Assembly: GCA_947497245.1 (NCBI GenBank)
Contig: CANMFO010000003.1
Span: forward strand, 558,001-622,000
Source: an uncultured Flavobacteriaceae bacterium
Lineage (GTDB): Bacteria; Bacteroidota; Bacteroidia; Flavobacteriales; Flavobacteriaceae
Reading direction: 5' to 3'
DNA: 64,000 nucleotides
This document shows positions 9,809 to 17,475 of the stretch, piece after piece (position 1 is the first letter of the stretch; every line of letters starts with the position of its first letter). A model generated the notes under the pieces. The model saw nothing but the letters and a program-made list of their open reading frames with translations. It ran no database searches and was not told where the DNA came from. Made by a program: the position numbers and the translations under genes.

Positions 9809-11350
9809 TTAATTGTTTTCCGAATACCCCACTGCATCACCGATAAGGGTTGCAGAGGTACAGCTGTTCATCTTTACGTCTACAAAGTCACCTTGCTTAT
9901 AATGCAATTTGGGAAACACCGCCACCGTGTTCTGGGAGTTGCGACCCATCCAGTGATCCGCCGATTTTTTCGAAGTCCCTTCGATCAATACCTCCTGGAT
10001 TTTGCCCACATGCTGTTCGGTCTTGTAGAGGCAATGCTCCCGCTGTAAGGCGATGATTTCGGCCAATCTCCTCTTTTTTGTTCCTTGCGGCACATCGTCC
10101 TCCAATTTTCTTGCGGCCATTGTACCGGGCCGTTCGGAATAGGCAAACATAAAACCGTAATCGTATTTTACATATTCCATTAGGGACAAGGTGTCTTGGT
10201 GATCTTGCTCCGTCTCCGTGGGGAATCCGGTGATCATATCCTGTGAAATGGCACAGTCGGGGATGATCTTCAATATATTATCGATCAGTTCAAAATACTT
10301 TTCCCTGGTGTGCAAACGGTTCATGGCCTTCAATATCCTGTTGCTGCCACTTTGTACGGGCAGGTGGATATAGTTGCAGATATTGTTGTGCCTGGCCATG
10401 ACATGGATCACATCCAAGGTCATGTCCTGCGGATTGGAGGTTGAAAACCGAATGCGCATTTTGGGCTGTGCCGTGGCGACGAGTTCCAACAATTTCGAAA
10501 AGTTCACCGCGCTGGCCCTTTGTATGTCGGAAGCTTTGTCAAAATCTTTTTTCAGGCCCCCGCCGTACCAAAGGTAGCTGTCCACATTCTGGCCAAGCAG
10601 GGTGACCTCCTTGAAACCTTTGTTCCAAAGACCATTTACCTCTTCGATGATCGATTGGGGCTCCCGACTGCGTTCCCGGCCGCGGGTAAAGGGTACTACG
10701 CAGAAAGTGCACATATTGTCGCAACCCCTTGTAATCGAAACAAAAGCGGTGACCCCATTTGAGTTCAGCCGCACCGGTGCCACATCGCCATAGGTTTCTT
10801 CCTTGGAAAGGATCACGTTGACGGCACTTCGGCCCTCGTCGACCTCCTGGACCAAATTGGGCAAATCCTTATAGGCATCCGGCCCAACGACCATGTCCAC
10901 TATTTTTTCCTCCTCCAGCAGCTGGCTCTTTAATCGTTCCGCCATGCATCCCAGGACCCCGACCTTCATATGGGGCCTCGTTTGCTTTATGGCATTGAAC
11001 TTTTCCAAACGCTTACGGATCGTGAGCTCGGCCTTTTCGCGGATTGAACAGGTATTTACCAACACGAGATCGGCATCCTCCAAAGTTCCAGTGGTATTGA
11101 AACCCGAACGGGCCAGGATGGAAGCCACAATCTCACTGTCGGAAAAATTCATTTGACAACCGTAACTCTCTATGTACAACTTCCTTTTATTCGTTGAAAT
11201 TTCGTCAATGGATTGAACATCAACCAATTCTCCATTGTATTGATTGGGATTTTTATGGGTATAACCTTGGGTATGGGTTTTGTTGTCGGAAACGCCACCT
11301 TTACCCATATCACTGATATTCAATTCTTTGTTATTTTTCATATCTTCCAT
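9809..11350 (-). CDS. miaB: tRNA-2-methylthio-N6-dimethylallyladenosine synthase MiaB
   Basis: This 513-residue radical-SAM enzyme adds the methylthio group to i6A37 of tRNAs. The UPF0004 domain starts at [11 protein letters not shown] and has its [4Fe-4S] cysteines (YGCQMN, NTCSIR, GCMAE). The radical-SAM loop is CDNMCTFC (CxxxCxxC). A C-terminal TRAM domain follows ([14 protein letters not shown] onward). The first about 55 residues are a polar extension ([15 protein letters not shown]) beyond the core; later Met codons at residues 4 and 15 are alternative starts. It heads the minus-strand gene run down to groEL. A TATATTTG -7 element (11430-11437) and a 7-bp inverted repeat lie in its upstream region. 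Confidence 0.97.
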   Translation of the reverse strand: MEDMKNNKELNISDMGKGGVSDNKTHTQGYTHKNPNQYNGELVDVQSIDEISTNKRKLYIESYGCQMNFSDSEIVASILARSGFNTTGTLEDADLVLVNTCSIREKAELTIRKRLEKFNAIKQTRPHMKVGVLGCMAERLKSQLLEEEKIVDMVVGPDAYKDLPNLVQEVDEGRSAVNVILSKEETYGDVAPVRLNSNGVTAFVSITRGCDNMCTFCVVPFTRGRERSREPQSIIEEVNGLWNKGFKEVTLLGQNVDSYLWYGGGLKKDFDKASDIQRASAVNFSKLLELVATAQPKMRIRFSTSNPQDMTLDVIHVMARHNNICNYIHLPVQSGSNRILKAMNRLHTREKYFELIDNILKIIPDCAISQDMITGFPTETEQDHQDTLSLMEYVKYDYGFMFAYSERPGTMAARKLEDDVPQGTKKRRLAEIIALQREHCLYKTEQHVGKIQEVLIEGTSKKSADHWMGRNSQNTVAVFPKLHYKQGDFVDVKMNSCTSATLIGDAVGYSENN

Positions 11351-11392
11351 GTGGGCATAACTATTTTTTTACCCCCTTTCAACATTGTAGAC

Positions 11393-11412
11393 TATACCCA
11401 CAGAAGGGTATA
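11393..11412. promoter_or_regulatory. Inverted repeat in miaB leader
   Basis: TATACCC (11393-11399) and GGGTATA (11406-11412) form a perfect 7-bp inverted repeat about 45-60 bases before miaB, downstream of the -7 element TATATTTG (minus strand, 11430-11437). It could be an operator or an RNA hairpin. Confidence 0.3.
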
Positions 11413-11747
11413 TCCTAAAAATGAGGGTACAAATATACTGGATTTTATGTCAAAATGTCAGGTTTTGGAACATAAAAAAACTCAGCTCTATTCTGTATTT
11501 TTTTATCCCATTACAGGGGAATTATCGAGACTAATAAAAGAGACCGTGTTTGGGACACTTTGACCAAAGATTATACAGTTAGAGAAAAGTATCCCTTAAA
11601 TCGGCCGTCTTATGGAACTGCTAGATTTTGTTTATACCTTGCCTTTAAAGTTTGTAAAAGCAATAAAACAGGTGGGAACAATATTCCTACTTTAGAACAC
11701 ATCCTCAAAAAATCGACTATATCCCAATAGCGAGTTTTAAAAATATT

Positions 11748-11776
11748 TTGGTATTCAAAAATAAACCCTATATTTG
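11748..11776 (+). promoter_or_regulatory. Bacteroidota-type promoter of marR
   Basis: TTG (11748-11750) and TATATTTG (11769-11776) are 18 bases apart and match the Bacteroidota -33/-7 consensus TTG...TAnnTTTG. The start codon follows 23 bases after the -7 element. The inverted operator (11774-11800) overlaps it. Confidence 0.7.
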
Positions 11777-11800
11777 CATAGGAAACTATTACCTATACAA
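11774..11800. promoter_or_regulatory. Putative MarR operator (inverted CCTATACAA boxes)
   Basis: TTGCATAGG (11774-11782) and CCTATACAA (11792-11800) form an inverted repeat with one mismatch and a 9-base spacer. The repeat runs from the -7 element to the first base of the marR start codon, an ideal position for autorepression. The same box recurs twice before the next gene (12247-12270). Confidence 0.55.
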
Positions 11801-12225
11801 TGAATAATAAAAAAGACTTATATCAAAATGTTGCTGTAGAATTACTAACAACTCAAAGTTGGTACATGCATCAATTGAAAACAGTCTTGAAACCATATGA
11901 CATCTCTCCCGCTCAATACAATATCTTAAGGATTTTAAATGGTGCTAAGAATAGACCAGTATCAGCTTCATATCTAAAAGACCGAGTAATCGATAAAGGT
12001 AGTAACATTACTCGGTTAATTGATAAAATGGAGATCAAAAAATGGGTTACACGTAGTCTGTGTGAAACAAATCGCAGACAGATGGATATAGATATTACTG
12101 AAGAAGGAATTAATGTACTATTAGAAGTAACTAAAGAAATTAACGAACTTATTAAAATCCTCTACTCTATTACTGAAGATGAAGCAAAAGTTGTTTCAAA
12201 AATTTTAATCAAAATTAGGAGTTAA
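11800..12225 (+). CDS. MarR-family transcriptional regulator
   Basis: This 141-residue protein has the MarR winged-helix layout: an N-terminal dimerisation helix, then a helix-turn-helix (about residues 35-80, including ISPAQYNILRILNGA and SYLKDRVIDKGSNITRLIDKM), a wing with RRQMDIDITEEG, and a C-terminal helix. MarR proteins usually repress nearby genes and release DNA on binding a small phenolic, oxidant or drug. CCTATACAA boxes at its own start codon and before the isochorismatase gene suggest it controls both itself and the hydrolase/pirin genes. Codons are AT-rich compared with miaB and topA, suggesting acquisition. Confidence 0.93.
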   Translation: MNNKKDLYQNVAVELLTTQSWYMHQLKTVLKPYDISPAQYNILRILNGAKNRPVSASYLKDRVIDKGSNITRLIDKMEIKKWVTRSLCETNRRQMDIDITEEGINVLLEVTKEINELIKILYSITEDEAKVVSKILIKIRS

Positions 12226-12246
12226 AAAAATTTAACTGAATATTTT

Positions 12247-12270
12247 CCTATACAAATATTACCTATACAA
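12247..12270. promoter_or_regulatory. Direct CCTATACAA repeats upstream of hydrolase gene
   Basis: CCTATACAA occurs at 12247-12255 and 12262-12270, 15 bases start to start, 24 bases before the hydrolase gene. Together with the box at 11792 it shares the longer string ATTACCTATACAAT, supporting one common regulator. Confidence 0.5.
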
Positions 12271-12293
12271 TTATAAACTTAAAAATTAGTATT

Positions 12294-12932
12294 ATGAACA
12301 CAAACAACAGATTTACAGAGTTTTTAACAAAAGAGAACGCAGTACTAACTCTAATAGACCATCAAACAGGCTTACTAGCAAGTGTTAGAGATATCGACCC
12401 TCTCCTACTACAAAATAATTTAAAAGCATTGGCAACTATGGCTAAAGTGGCAGGAATTCCAGTAATCATAACTACAAGTATGGCCGATGGACCAAATGGT
12501 CCTTTTTGGCAAGAGATATTAAACGTCGTTCCTGATGCAACAATTGTCGACAGACCTGGAGAAATAAACGCTTGGGATAATCCTGATTTTAAAGCAGCAA
12601 TAGACAAAACTGGAAGAAAGAAAGTTATTATGGCTGGAATTGTAACTGACGTATGCTTGTTGTTTCCTGCCATTTCAGCTGTTCGTGATGGTTACGACCC
12701 ATATGCAGTTGTTGACGCTTCTGGAACTTGGAACAAAATGGTACAGGAAGCTGCAATGCATCGCTTATCCCAAGCTGGAGCGAAAGTAGCAACTTGGGCT
12801 TCTGTAAATGCAGAATTGATGCGTGATTGGAGAGATGAAAAATCAATGGAATTAGGTGGTGTTTTAGGACAGTTCACTTCTTATGGTTGGATTTACGAAA
12901 GTTATCTATCTTCTGTAAAGCAGAGAAAATAA
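12294..12932 (+). CDS. Isochorismatase-family cysteine hydrolase (YcaC-like)
   Basis: This 212-residue protein belongs to the cysteine-hydrolase superfamily. The catalytic Asp (D22 in LIDHQTG), a Lys near residues 100-110 and the nucleophile Cys121 (in GIVTDVCL) form the expected triad; the LIDHQTGL and C-terminal AELMRDW pattern is closest to YcaC-type hydrolases. The substrate is unknown; related enzymes cleave amides or vinyl ethers. It lies between marR and pirin, about 70 bases after marR, with direct CCTATACAA repeats in front. The group resembles stress-induced MarR-hydrolase-pirin operons. Confidence 0.92.
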   Translation: MNTNNRFTEFLTKENAVLTLIDHQTGLLASVRDIDPLLLQNNLKALATMAKVAGIPVIITTSMADGPNGPFWQEILNVVPDATIVDRPGEINAWDNPDFKAAIDKTGRKKVIMAGIVTDVCLLFPAISAVRDGYDPYAVVDASGTWNKMVQEAAMHRLSQAGAKVATWASVNAELMRDWRDEKSMELGGVLGQFTSYGWIYESYLSSVKQRK

Positions 12933-12954
12933 GCGAAGACATTTTCTGAAATTA

Positions 12955-12994
12955 GGCCCAACTTGGAGTTCCTAATGGAACTCCAAGTTGGGCC
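12955..12994. terminator. Perfect 18-bp hairpin between hydrolase and pirin genes
   Basis: GGCCCAACTTGGAGTTCC (12955-12972) is perfectly complementary to 12977-12994 with a 4-base TAAT loop. It begins 22 bases after the hydrolase stop codon. Only TTT follows, so it may act as partial terminator, RNA-processing site or mobile-element remnant. Confidence 0.6.
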
Positions 12995-13030
12995 TTTGGA
13001 AACATATTTAATTCAAATAAAACATATAAA

Positions 13031-13756
13031 ATGAAATTTCATATTAAATCAAAAAAAGAGCAACAAAGTGTTTCGCTTTTTGGAGGTAGCCTCCACGAAA
13101 ATAAACCTCTATCTGGAGAACCTTTATACTCAAATCTTATTTATTGGGCAAATGTCGAAGCCATAGAAGAAGGAGCTTTTCCAATGCATCCACACGAAGG
13201 CATAGAAATACTTACTTTCATTTTCGAAGGTGGTCTGGAACATTACGATACAGCTACAAACAAATGGACACCTTTACCAGCTGATGGCGTGCAGCATATT
13301 CAAGCAGGAAGTGGATTGCAACATTCGGAAAAATATTGGAAAGGTTCTAGAGCTTTTCAAATTTGGTTTGACCCAGATTTCAGTAAAGCACTGCGCAAAG
13401 AACCATACTATAAAGATTATCAAGCTGATGCTTTTAAATGGGCAAATGAAAATGGTTATGAGGTAAAATCATATGCAGGAGAAGATGCTCCAATACAAAC
13501 AGATGCTCCCGGTATTTCTGCAAAACGGTATAAACTACCAAAAGGAAATCATACTATCGATTTGGGTAAGAATAGCTTCCATTCATTTTATTTAATGGAT
13601 GGCAATCTTGAAATTGAAGGCAATGAAATGTCAAAAGATAGTTTTACAAAAACAAGTGACATAGGCAGAATAAACTTAAATGCGACAGAAGATAGCGAAC
13701 TGTTTATTTTAAAATCCCCTACTACAGTCAATTATAAAAAAATAACTGATAGATAA
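13031..13756 (+). CDS. Pirin family protein
   Basis: This 241-residue bicupin matches pirin. The metal site in the N-terminal cupin is visible: His53 and His55 in PMHPHEG, His97 and Glu100 in GSGLQHSE. Some pirins act as quercetin 2,3-dioxygenase, others as redox-sensing cofactors, so the activity is uncertain. The gene follows the hydrolase after the strong hairpin and precedes a small membrane protein by one base, so it is part of the MarR-linked block. Codon use is AT-rich as in its neighbours. Confidence 0.93.
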   Translation: MKFHIKSKKEQQSVSLFGGSLHENKPLSGEPLYSNLIYWANVEAIEEGAFPMHPHEGIEILTFIFEGGLEHYDTATNKWTPLPADGVQHIQAGSGLQHSEKYWKGSRAFQIWFDPDFSKALRKEPYYKDYQADAFKWANENGYEVKSYAGEDAPIQTDAPGISAKRYKLPKGNHTIDLGKNSFHSFYLMDGNLEIEGNEMSKDSFTKTSDIGRINLNATEDSELFILKSPTTVNYKKITDR

Positions 13757-13757
13757 A

Positions 13758-13985
13758 ATGATTGAACAAAAAGAACCTAAAAAATGGAAGATGGCAATCA
13801 TAGTTTGGATTGCCATTGTTCCCCTAATTTTTTCCATAATGCCATTTTTCAAACCGAGATTGATCGCATTGGGATTAAGCACAATTTTGGTAGAGCTATT
13901 CCTAACTGCAGTTTTAGTATTGCTTATGATCTATGTTGCGCTGCCTATTTTGACGAGACTATTTAGAAAATGGTTGAATAAATAA
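13758..13985 (+). CDS. Small two-helix membrane protein after pirin
   Basis: This 75-residue protein has a basic N-terminus (KEPKKWK), two hydrophobic helices (about residues 12-30 and 36-62) and a basic end (RLFRKWLNK). Its start codon lies one base after the pirin stop codon, so translation is coupled. I do not recognise the family by name; similar small transmembrane proteins are often encoded beside antibiotic-biosynthesis or pirin genes. Function unknown. Confidence 0.7.
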   Translation: MIEQKEPKKWKMAIIVWIAIVPLIFSIMPFFKPRLIALGLSTILVELFLTAVLVLLMIYVALPILTRLFRKWLNK

Positions 13986-14270
13986 AAAGACCTAACACCC
14001 TTTTTTATGAATCCGCTCAACAATTTCTACAGGGTTCCATAAAACGAAGGTTTTTTAGGACATAGGTTTTCAGGTATAAAAAACAACAGACTATTTCTGT
14101 CGCGCTTTTAATCGTTTGTTAATGCGGGGGTGTGGTCCAAGCGGTAACACCGCAATTAAAATGTTTTCAAAATCTGATATACTTCTATTGTTTGGAAGGG
14201 TAATCAAATATTATTCTTATTATTACATTTAATGACCATCCAATCCTTGACGATCCATTAAACCACCAAT

Positions 14271-15266
14271 ATGAGGCACACATTTGTTTTAAAGTTATCT
14301 GTTTTTTTTCTTCTTATTCTCGGGTTTAAGGTACAATCCCAAAAGTTTGACAATTGGCAAGATTATGGTCGAAATGGAATATTGTTCAAGTCAATTTATA
14401 ACGGGCATTTCGAGAATATTGATAATGACCTATACTTTAAAATGCTCTTTTTAAGCTATGTCGATCGAATGTCCACCACATGTAAGGAGTACTTGCCAAA
14501 GAACAGGATTGTCAAGGAATTTGAAATGACGGTTTATGAATCTTCCTATAGTGGTTCCATTGTTACGGGCAATAAATCTTTACCGGTTATGGATACCTAT
14601 TATAACAAGGAGGAAAAGAAAAAGATGGTCAGGGTGTACAGAGACCCAAGATTTGAAGAAAAGACGGAAGAATATGCAAGTGTGGACCTCGCTCAGGAAT
14701 TGGTCAAAATTGCAATTAGTGATTATGAAAGGGTGGGGAATTACGCCGTTGCGGAATTGGCTTTTTTTAAGTTATTGGGATGCGCAGGTGAGAATAGGGT
14801 TCGATTTGGAGAAAACCTCTTACGATTTGCCAACAACCAAAAACCATATGCCCAAGAAGCCAGAGCAAAGCCCAAAGTAAAAAATAATGTCGTTGTGAAT
14901 CCATTGGAGGAAAACGAAATCAAAGTTCCATTTGCGATAGTTGAACAACCTCCTATTTTTCCTGGTTGTGAAAATCTGTCCAAAAGTGAGACGAAGGGCT
15001 GTTTCAGCAAGAAGATAGGACAACATGTAAAAGAGAATTATTATTATCCGCAAGAATTAAGGGATAAAGGCATTTCGGGGCGTGTAATGGTTGGTTTCGT
15101 GATTTCCAAAGATGGAACCGTAAAGAACATCAAGGCCAGAGGCCCCAATGATCAATTGGAAGAAATTGGCAGAAAGATAATGGAAGGTTTGCCAAAAATG
15201 AAACCAGCCAGTCAAAGAGGCAAAACGGTCAATGTGGATTATATGGTTCCGTTGACTTTTAGGTAG
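14271..15266 (+). CDS. Secreted TonB C-terminal-domain protein
   Basis: The 331-residue product has a signal peptide or anchor (about residues 3-22, ending in KVQSQ), an unrecognised N-terminal region and a TonB C-terminal domain from about residue 225 (PIFPGCE, YPQELRDKGISGRVMVGFVISKDGTV, MVPLTF). The PIFPGCE motif and following Cys are typical of Bacteroidota TonB-C proteins. Classical TonB has an N-terminal membrane helix and a Pro-rich spacer; this protein has no Pro-rich spacer, so it is more likely a TonB-C fold protein of the periplasm than the energy transducer itself. It stands alone, with no close partner upstream. Confidence 0.75.
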   Translation: MRHTFVLKLSVFFLLILGFKVQSQKFDNWQDYGRNGILFKSIYNGHFENIDNDLYFKMLFLSYVDRMSTTCKEYLPKNRIVKEFEMTVYESSYSGSIVTGNKSLPVMDTYYNKEEKKKMVRVYRDPRFEEKTEEYASVDLAQELVKIAISDYERVGNYAVAELAFFKLLGCAGENRVRFGENLLRFANNQKPYAQEARAKPKVKNNVVVNPLEENEIKVPFAIVEQPPIFPGCENLSKSETKGCFSKKIGQHVKENYYYPQELRDKGISGRVMVGFVISKDGTVKNIKARGPNDQLEEIGRKIMEGLPKMKPASQRGKTVNVDYMVPLTFR

Positions 15267-15330
15267 CAATTTTGGTCATTCATTTGAAATGAAAAGAAAT
15301 ATTTTCGAACCTTCCGGTAGAAAACAAAAA

Positions 15331-15356
15331 GGCCCGTATTTGATCTTGCCCGGGCC
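15331..15356. terminator. Weak hairpin terminator after TonB-C gene
   Basis: GGCCCG (15331-15336) pairs with CGGGCC (15351-15356). An A-run precedes and only a short T-rich stretch follows, so termination on the plus strand is probably inefficient. Confidence 0.4.
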
Positions 15357-15454
15357 AATTTAATGGGGCCAGCGTAAAAGTTTTGGGCCCCTTGGCGCAA
15401 CTTTTGCCCCTTTTGGACATCTATTCCAAAACAACCCAGTAAATAATTGTAGTT

Positions 15455-16744
15455 ATGAAAAAGAACAAGTTATTGCTGCTTTTTGTGGCAACTGCTGGCC
15501 TGATGTCCTGCGAAAACACCGATGACGGCAGGTATGCCGAATACCAGGTCGCAAAGCCGATCAAGGTGAACAAGGTTGAGTTTTTGGCCAATACGGTGGC
15601 CGTTACCGAACCGGTGCCGGTGGAGTCTGCGGGAAAGATCTATGCGTACAAGGATTATATCTTTGTAAATGAATTGAACAAGGGGGTGCATGTGGTCGAC
15701 AATAGTGATCCCAATACTCCAAAAATAAAATTGTTCATCAAGATCGATGGCAATGTGGACATCTCGATCAAAGAAGATCGTCTGTACGCCGATAGTTATT
15801 CGGACCTGGTGGTATTCGATATTTCGGATATCAACAGTATCAAGTTGGTCAACCGCCTTCCCAATGTAATCGGCGGTGGCTGGTGGGGCGGAGGTATTTG
15901 GCTCGAAGATGTGGAATGGCCCCAGGCCGATTTTTACGACTATGACGGTATTGATTACGACGAGGACGTCGTGGTGGGCTGGGAAGTGGTTACCGAAAGA
16001 AGGCTGATATCGGAATATGAAAACCGATTTGGGAATTTTGCGGAGGGCGATGTAGCTTTCAACACCAATGCTGCCGGCCCTACCGCACCTACCACGGGCC
16101 AAGGAGGTTCTTTGGCGAGGTTCAAGATCGTCGACGACTACCTCTATGCGGTGGATAGCCATAACATCAACATCTTCGATATTACCGATTTGGAAAAACC
16201 GGAGAAAAAAGATGCCGTATATGCCGGGTTTGACATCGAGACCATTTTCAATCAGGGCCAATATCTGTTCTTGGGCAGTATGCGCGGTATGTATATTTAT
16301 GATATCACCGCTCCGGCCGCACCCTCTCTTGTATCGGAGTTTGAGCATGGGACCGCTTGCGACCCGGTCGTGGTCGATGGCGATTACGCCTATGTAACGC
16401 TGCGCGGTGGCAATATGTGCGGGGCAACTGAAAGTGGCCTGTTCATCGTTGATATTTCGGAGATCACCAAACCCGTGCTTACCAAACAGTATCCCATGGA
16501 CGAACCCTACGGCCTGGGCATCAAGGATGAAAAGCTGTTTGTCTGCGATGGGTCGTCCGGACTCAAGGTGTACGACAAGACCGATGTGCTCGATCTGAAG
16601 CAGCTCAACCATTTTGAAGACATCAATACCTTCGATGTCATTCCGCTACAGAACTCCCTGTTAATGGTGGGCAACAAAGTACTTAACCAGTACGAATATC
16701 TCAATGACGATATCCGCTTGTTGAGCACTTTGGAATTGAATTAA
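15455..16744 (+). CDS. LVIVD-repeat lipoprotein
   Basis: This 429-residue lipoprotein (lipobox LMSC, Cys19) is built from LVIVD-type repeats: strings such as GVHVVDNSDPNTP, LVVFDISDINS, INIFDITDLEKPEK and LFIVDISEITKP recur, as expected for a beta-propeller-like surface protein. A long insert of Trp/Gly/Asp (about residues 145-175) interrupts the propeller. Function is unknown; the family is common on Bacteroidota cell surfaces. It is followed after 15 bases by another lipoprotein gene, with which it is probably cotranscribed. Confidence 0.85.
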   Translation: MKKNKLLLLFVATAGLMSCENTDDGRYAEYQVAKPIKVNKVEFLANTVAVTEPVPVESAGKIYAYKDYIFVNELNKGVHVVDNSDPNTPKIKLFIKIDGNVDISIKEDRLYADSYSDLVVFDISDINSIKLVNRLPNVIGGGWWGGGIWLEDVEWPQADFYDYDGIDYDEDVVVGWEVVTERRLISEYENRFGNFAEGDVAFNTNAAGPTAPTTGQGGSLARFKIVDDYLYAVDSHNINIFDITDLEKPEKKDAVYAGFDIETIFNQGQYLFLGSMRGMYIYDITAPAAPSLVSEFEHGTACDPVVVDGDYAYVTLRGGNMCGATESGLFIVDISEITKPVLTKQYPMDEPYGLGIKDEKLFVCDGSSGLKVYDKTDVLDLKQLNHFEDINTFDVIPLQNSLLMVGNKVLNQYEYLNDDIRLLSTLELN

Positions 16745-16759
16745 GGATTCCATGAGGTC

Positions 16760-17302
16760 ATGAAGACAGCGTTGATCCGAATTCTCGGTTGTATGGGTAC
16801 CATCGGTCTTATGTACTGTAGTGCTGAAGAAGTGCCGACCCGGGAGGAATGCGTCATCCAATCCCAGAACCAAAATTGGACCACAGAGGATTTCAAGGGA
16901 AACTTTACGATCCAATTTCCAATACGCTATGAGGGAAGTGGAATGATAGGTTTTGAGGGAAATACTTTCAACAAGAAAAGGACTGATGGAAAAGTTGAGC
17001 TAGGCTATGGCTTTTGCACCGGAACTTTTTGCGCTGATTTTGGAAGTGCACTGGATGTCCCCGCTCCTACCGAGGTGATGGCGAAGGACAAAGGTGGGAA
17101 TGACGTTTTGTTGACCTCCAAAATGGTTTTTTGTTCGGGTGATGGTGTCATGGGCCATTTTTATTTCAACCGGAAGGTCAACTCCACGGGTAAGTATTAT
17201 ATAAGGCAAGGGACCGACTTTCTTGAAGGCATGACCGTTTTTTTTGAGGCAGGCGAATATCCGGAAGTGGAAAATATCATTCGGACAATTGCAGCCAAAT
17301 AG
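16760..17302 (+). CDS. Hypothetical lipoprotein, no recognised domain
   Basis: This 180-residue protein has a signal with lipobox-like LMYC (Cys20) and beta-rich, Cys-containing sequence. Further cysteines (in EECV, GFCTGTFC and FCSG) could form disulfides. I do not recognise the family. It is encoded 15 bases after the LVIVD-repeat lipoprotein, so the two are probably made together and may interact at the cell surface. A strong terminator follows it. Confidence 0.65.
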   Translation: MKTALIRILGCMGTIGLMYCSAEEVPTREECVIQSQNQNWTTEDFKGNFTIQFPIRYEGSGMIGFEGNTFNKKRTDGKVELGYGFCTGTFCADFGSALDVPAPTEVMAKDKGGNDVLLTSKMVFCSGDGVMGHFYFNRKVNSTGKYYIRQGTDFLEGMTVFFEAGEYPEVENIIRTIAAK

Positions 17303-17372
17303 GGCGGTATTCAAGAAGGTGTTGGAAAGTTCACACCCCTGGGTACTGGTCCTTTTTAAAAGCATAGTTGGA

Positions 17373-17406
17373 AAAAAAACGCCCCTTCCAAAGGGGGCGT
17401 TTTTTT
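17373..17406. terminator. Terminator before topA
   Basis: An A-run and CGCCCCTT (from 17380) pair with AGGGGGCG and a T-run ending at 17406. It separates the lipoprotein pair from the topA promoter. The flanking A and T runs make it usable on both strands. Confidence 0.85.
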
Positions 17407-17427
17407 ATACCTATATATAGGGGATCG

Positions 17428-17456
17428 TTCCAAATTAAAAAATTCGACTACTTTTG
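17428..17456 (+). promoter_or_regulatory. Promoter of topA
   Basis: TACTTTTG (17449-17456) fits the TAnnTTTG -7 element, with TTC (17428-17430) 18 bases upstream in place of the -33 TTG. The start codon follows 19 bases later. Confidence 0.6.
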
Positions 17457-17475
17457 TCCAATCAAAAAAAGCTAC

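Larger units (their letters stand above)
11351..11799. other. AT-rich intergenic region between miaB and marR
   Basis: These 449 bases lie between the divergent miaB and marR genes. Recognised signals are the miaB -7 box (11430-11437), an inverted repeat (11393-11412) and the marR promoter (11748-11776). A 27-codon frame from 11612 to 11695 has no clear homology and no evident ribosome site, so it is not called as a gene. Base composition becomes AT-rich here and stays so to about 13985. Confidence 0.6.

Noticed and set aside
11612-11695. 27-codon frame in the miaB-marR gap
   Set aside because: No recognisable family, no clear ribosome-binding site and no support from neighbours.
14124-14153. 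tRNA-like 5' half (GCGGGGG, then GTGGTCCAAGCGGTAACAC)
   Set aside because: A D-arm-like string is present, but no matching anticodon arm, TpsiC arm or acceptor partner follows, so it is not called as a tRNA or attachment site.
17368-17475. Upstream extension of topA by 36 residues
   Set aside because: The extension spans a terminator and a promoter and lacks family similarity.
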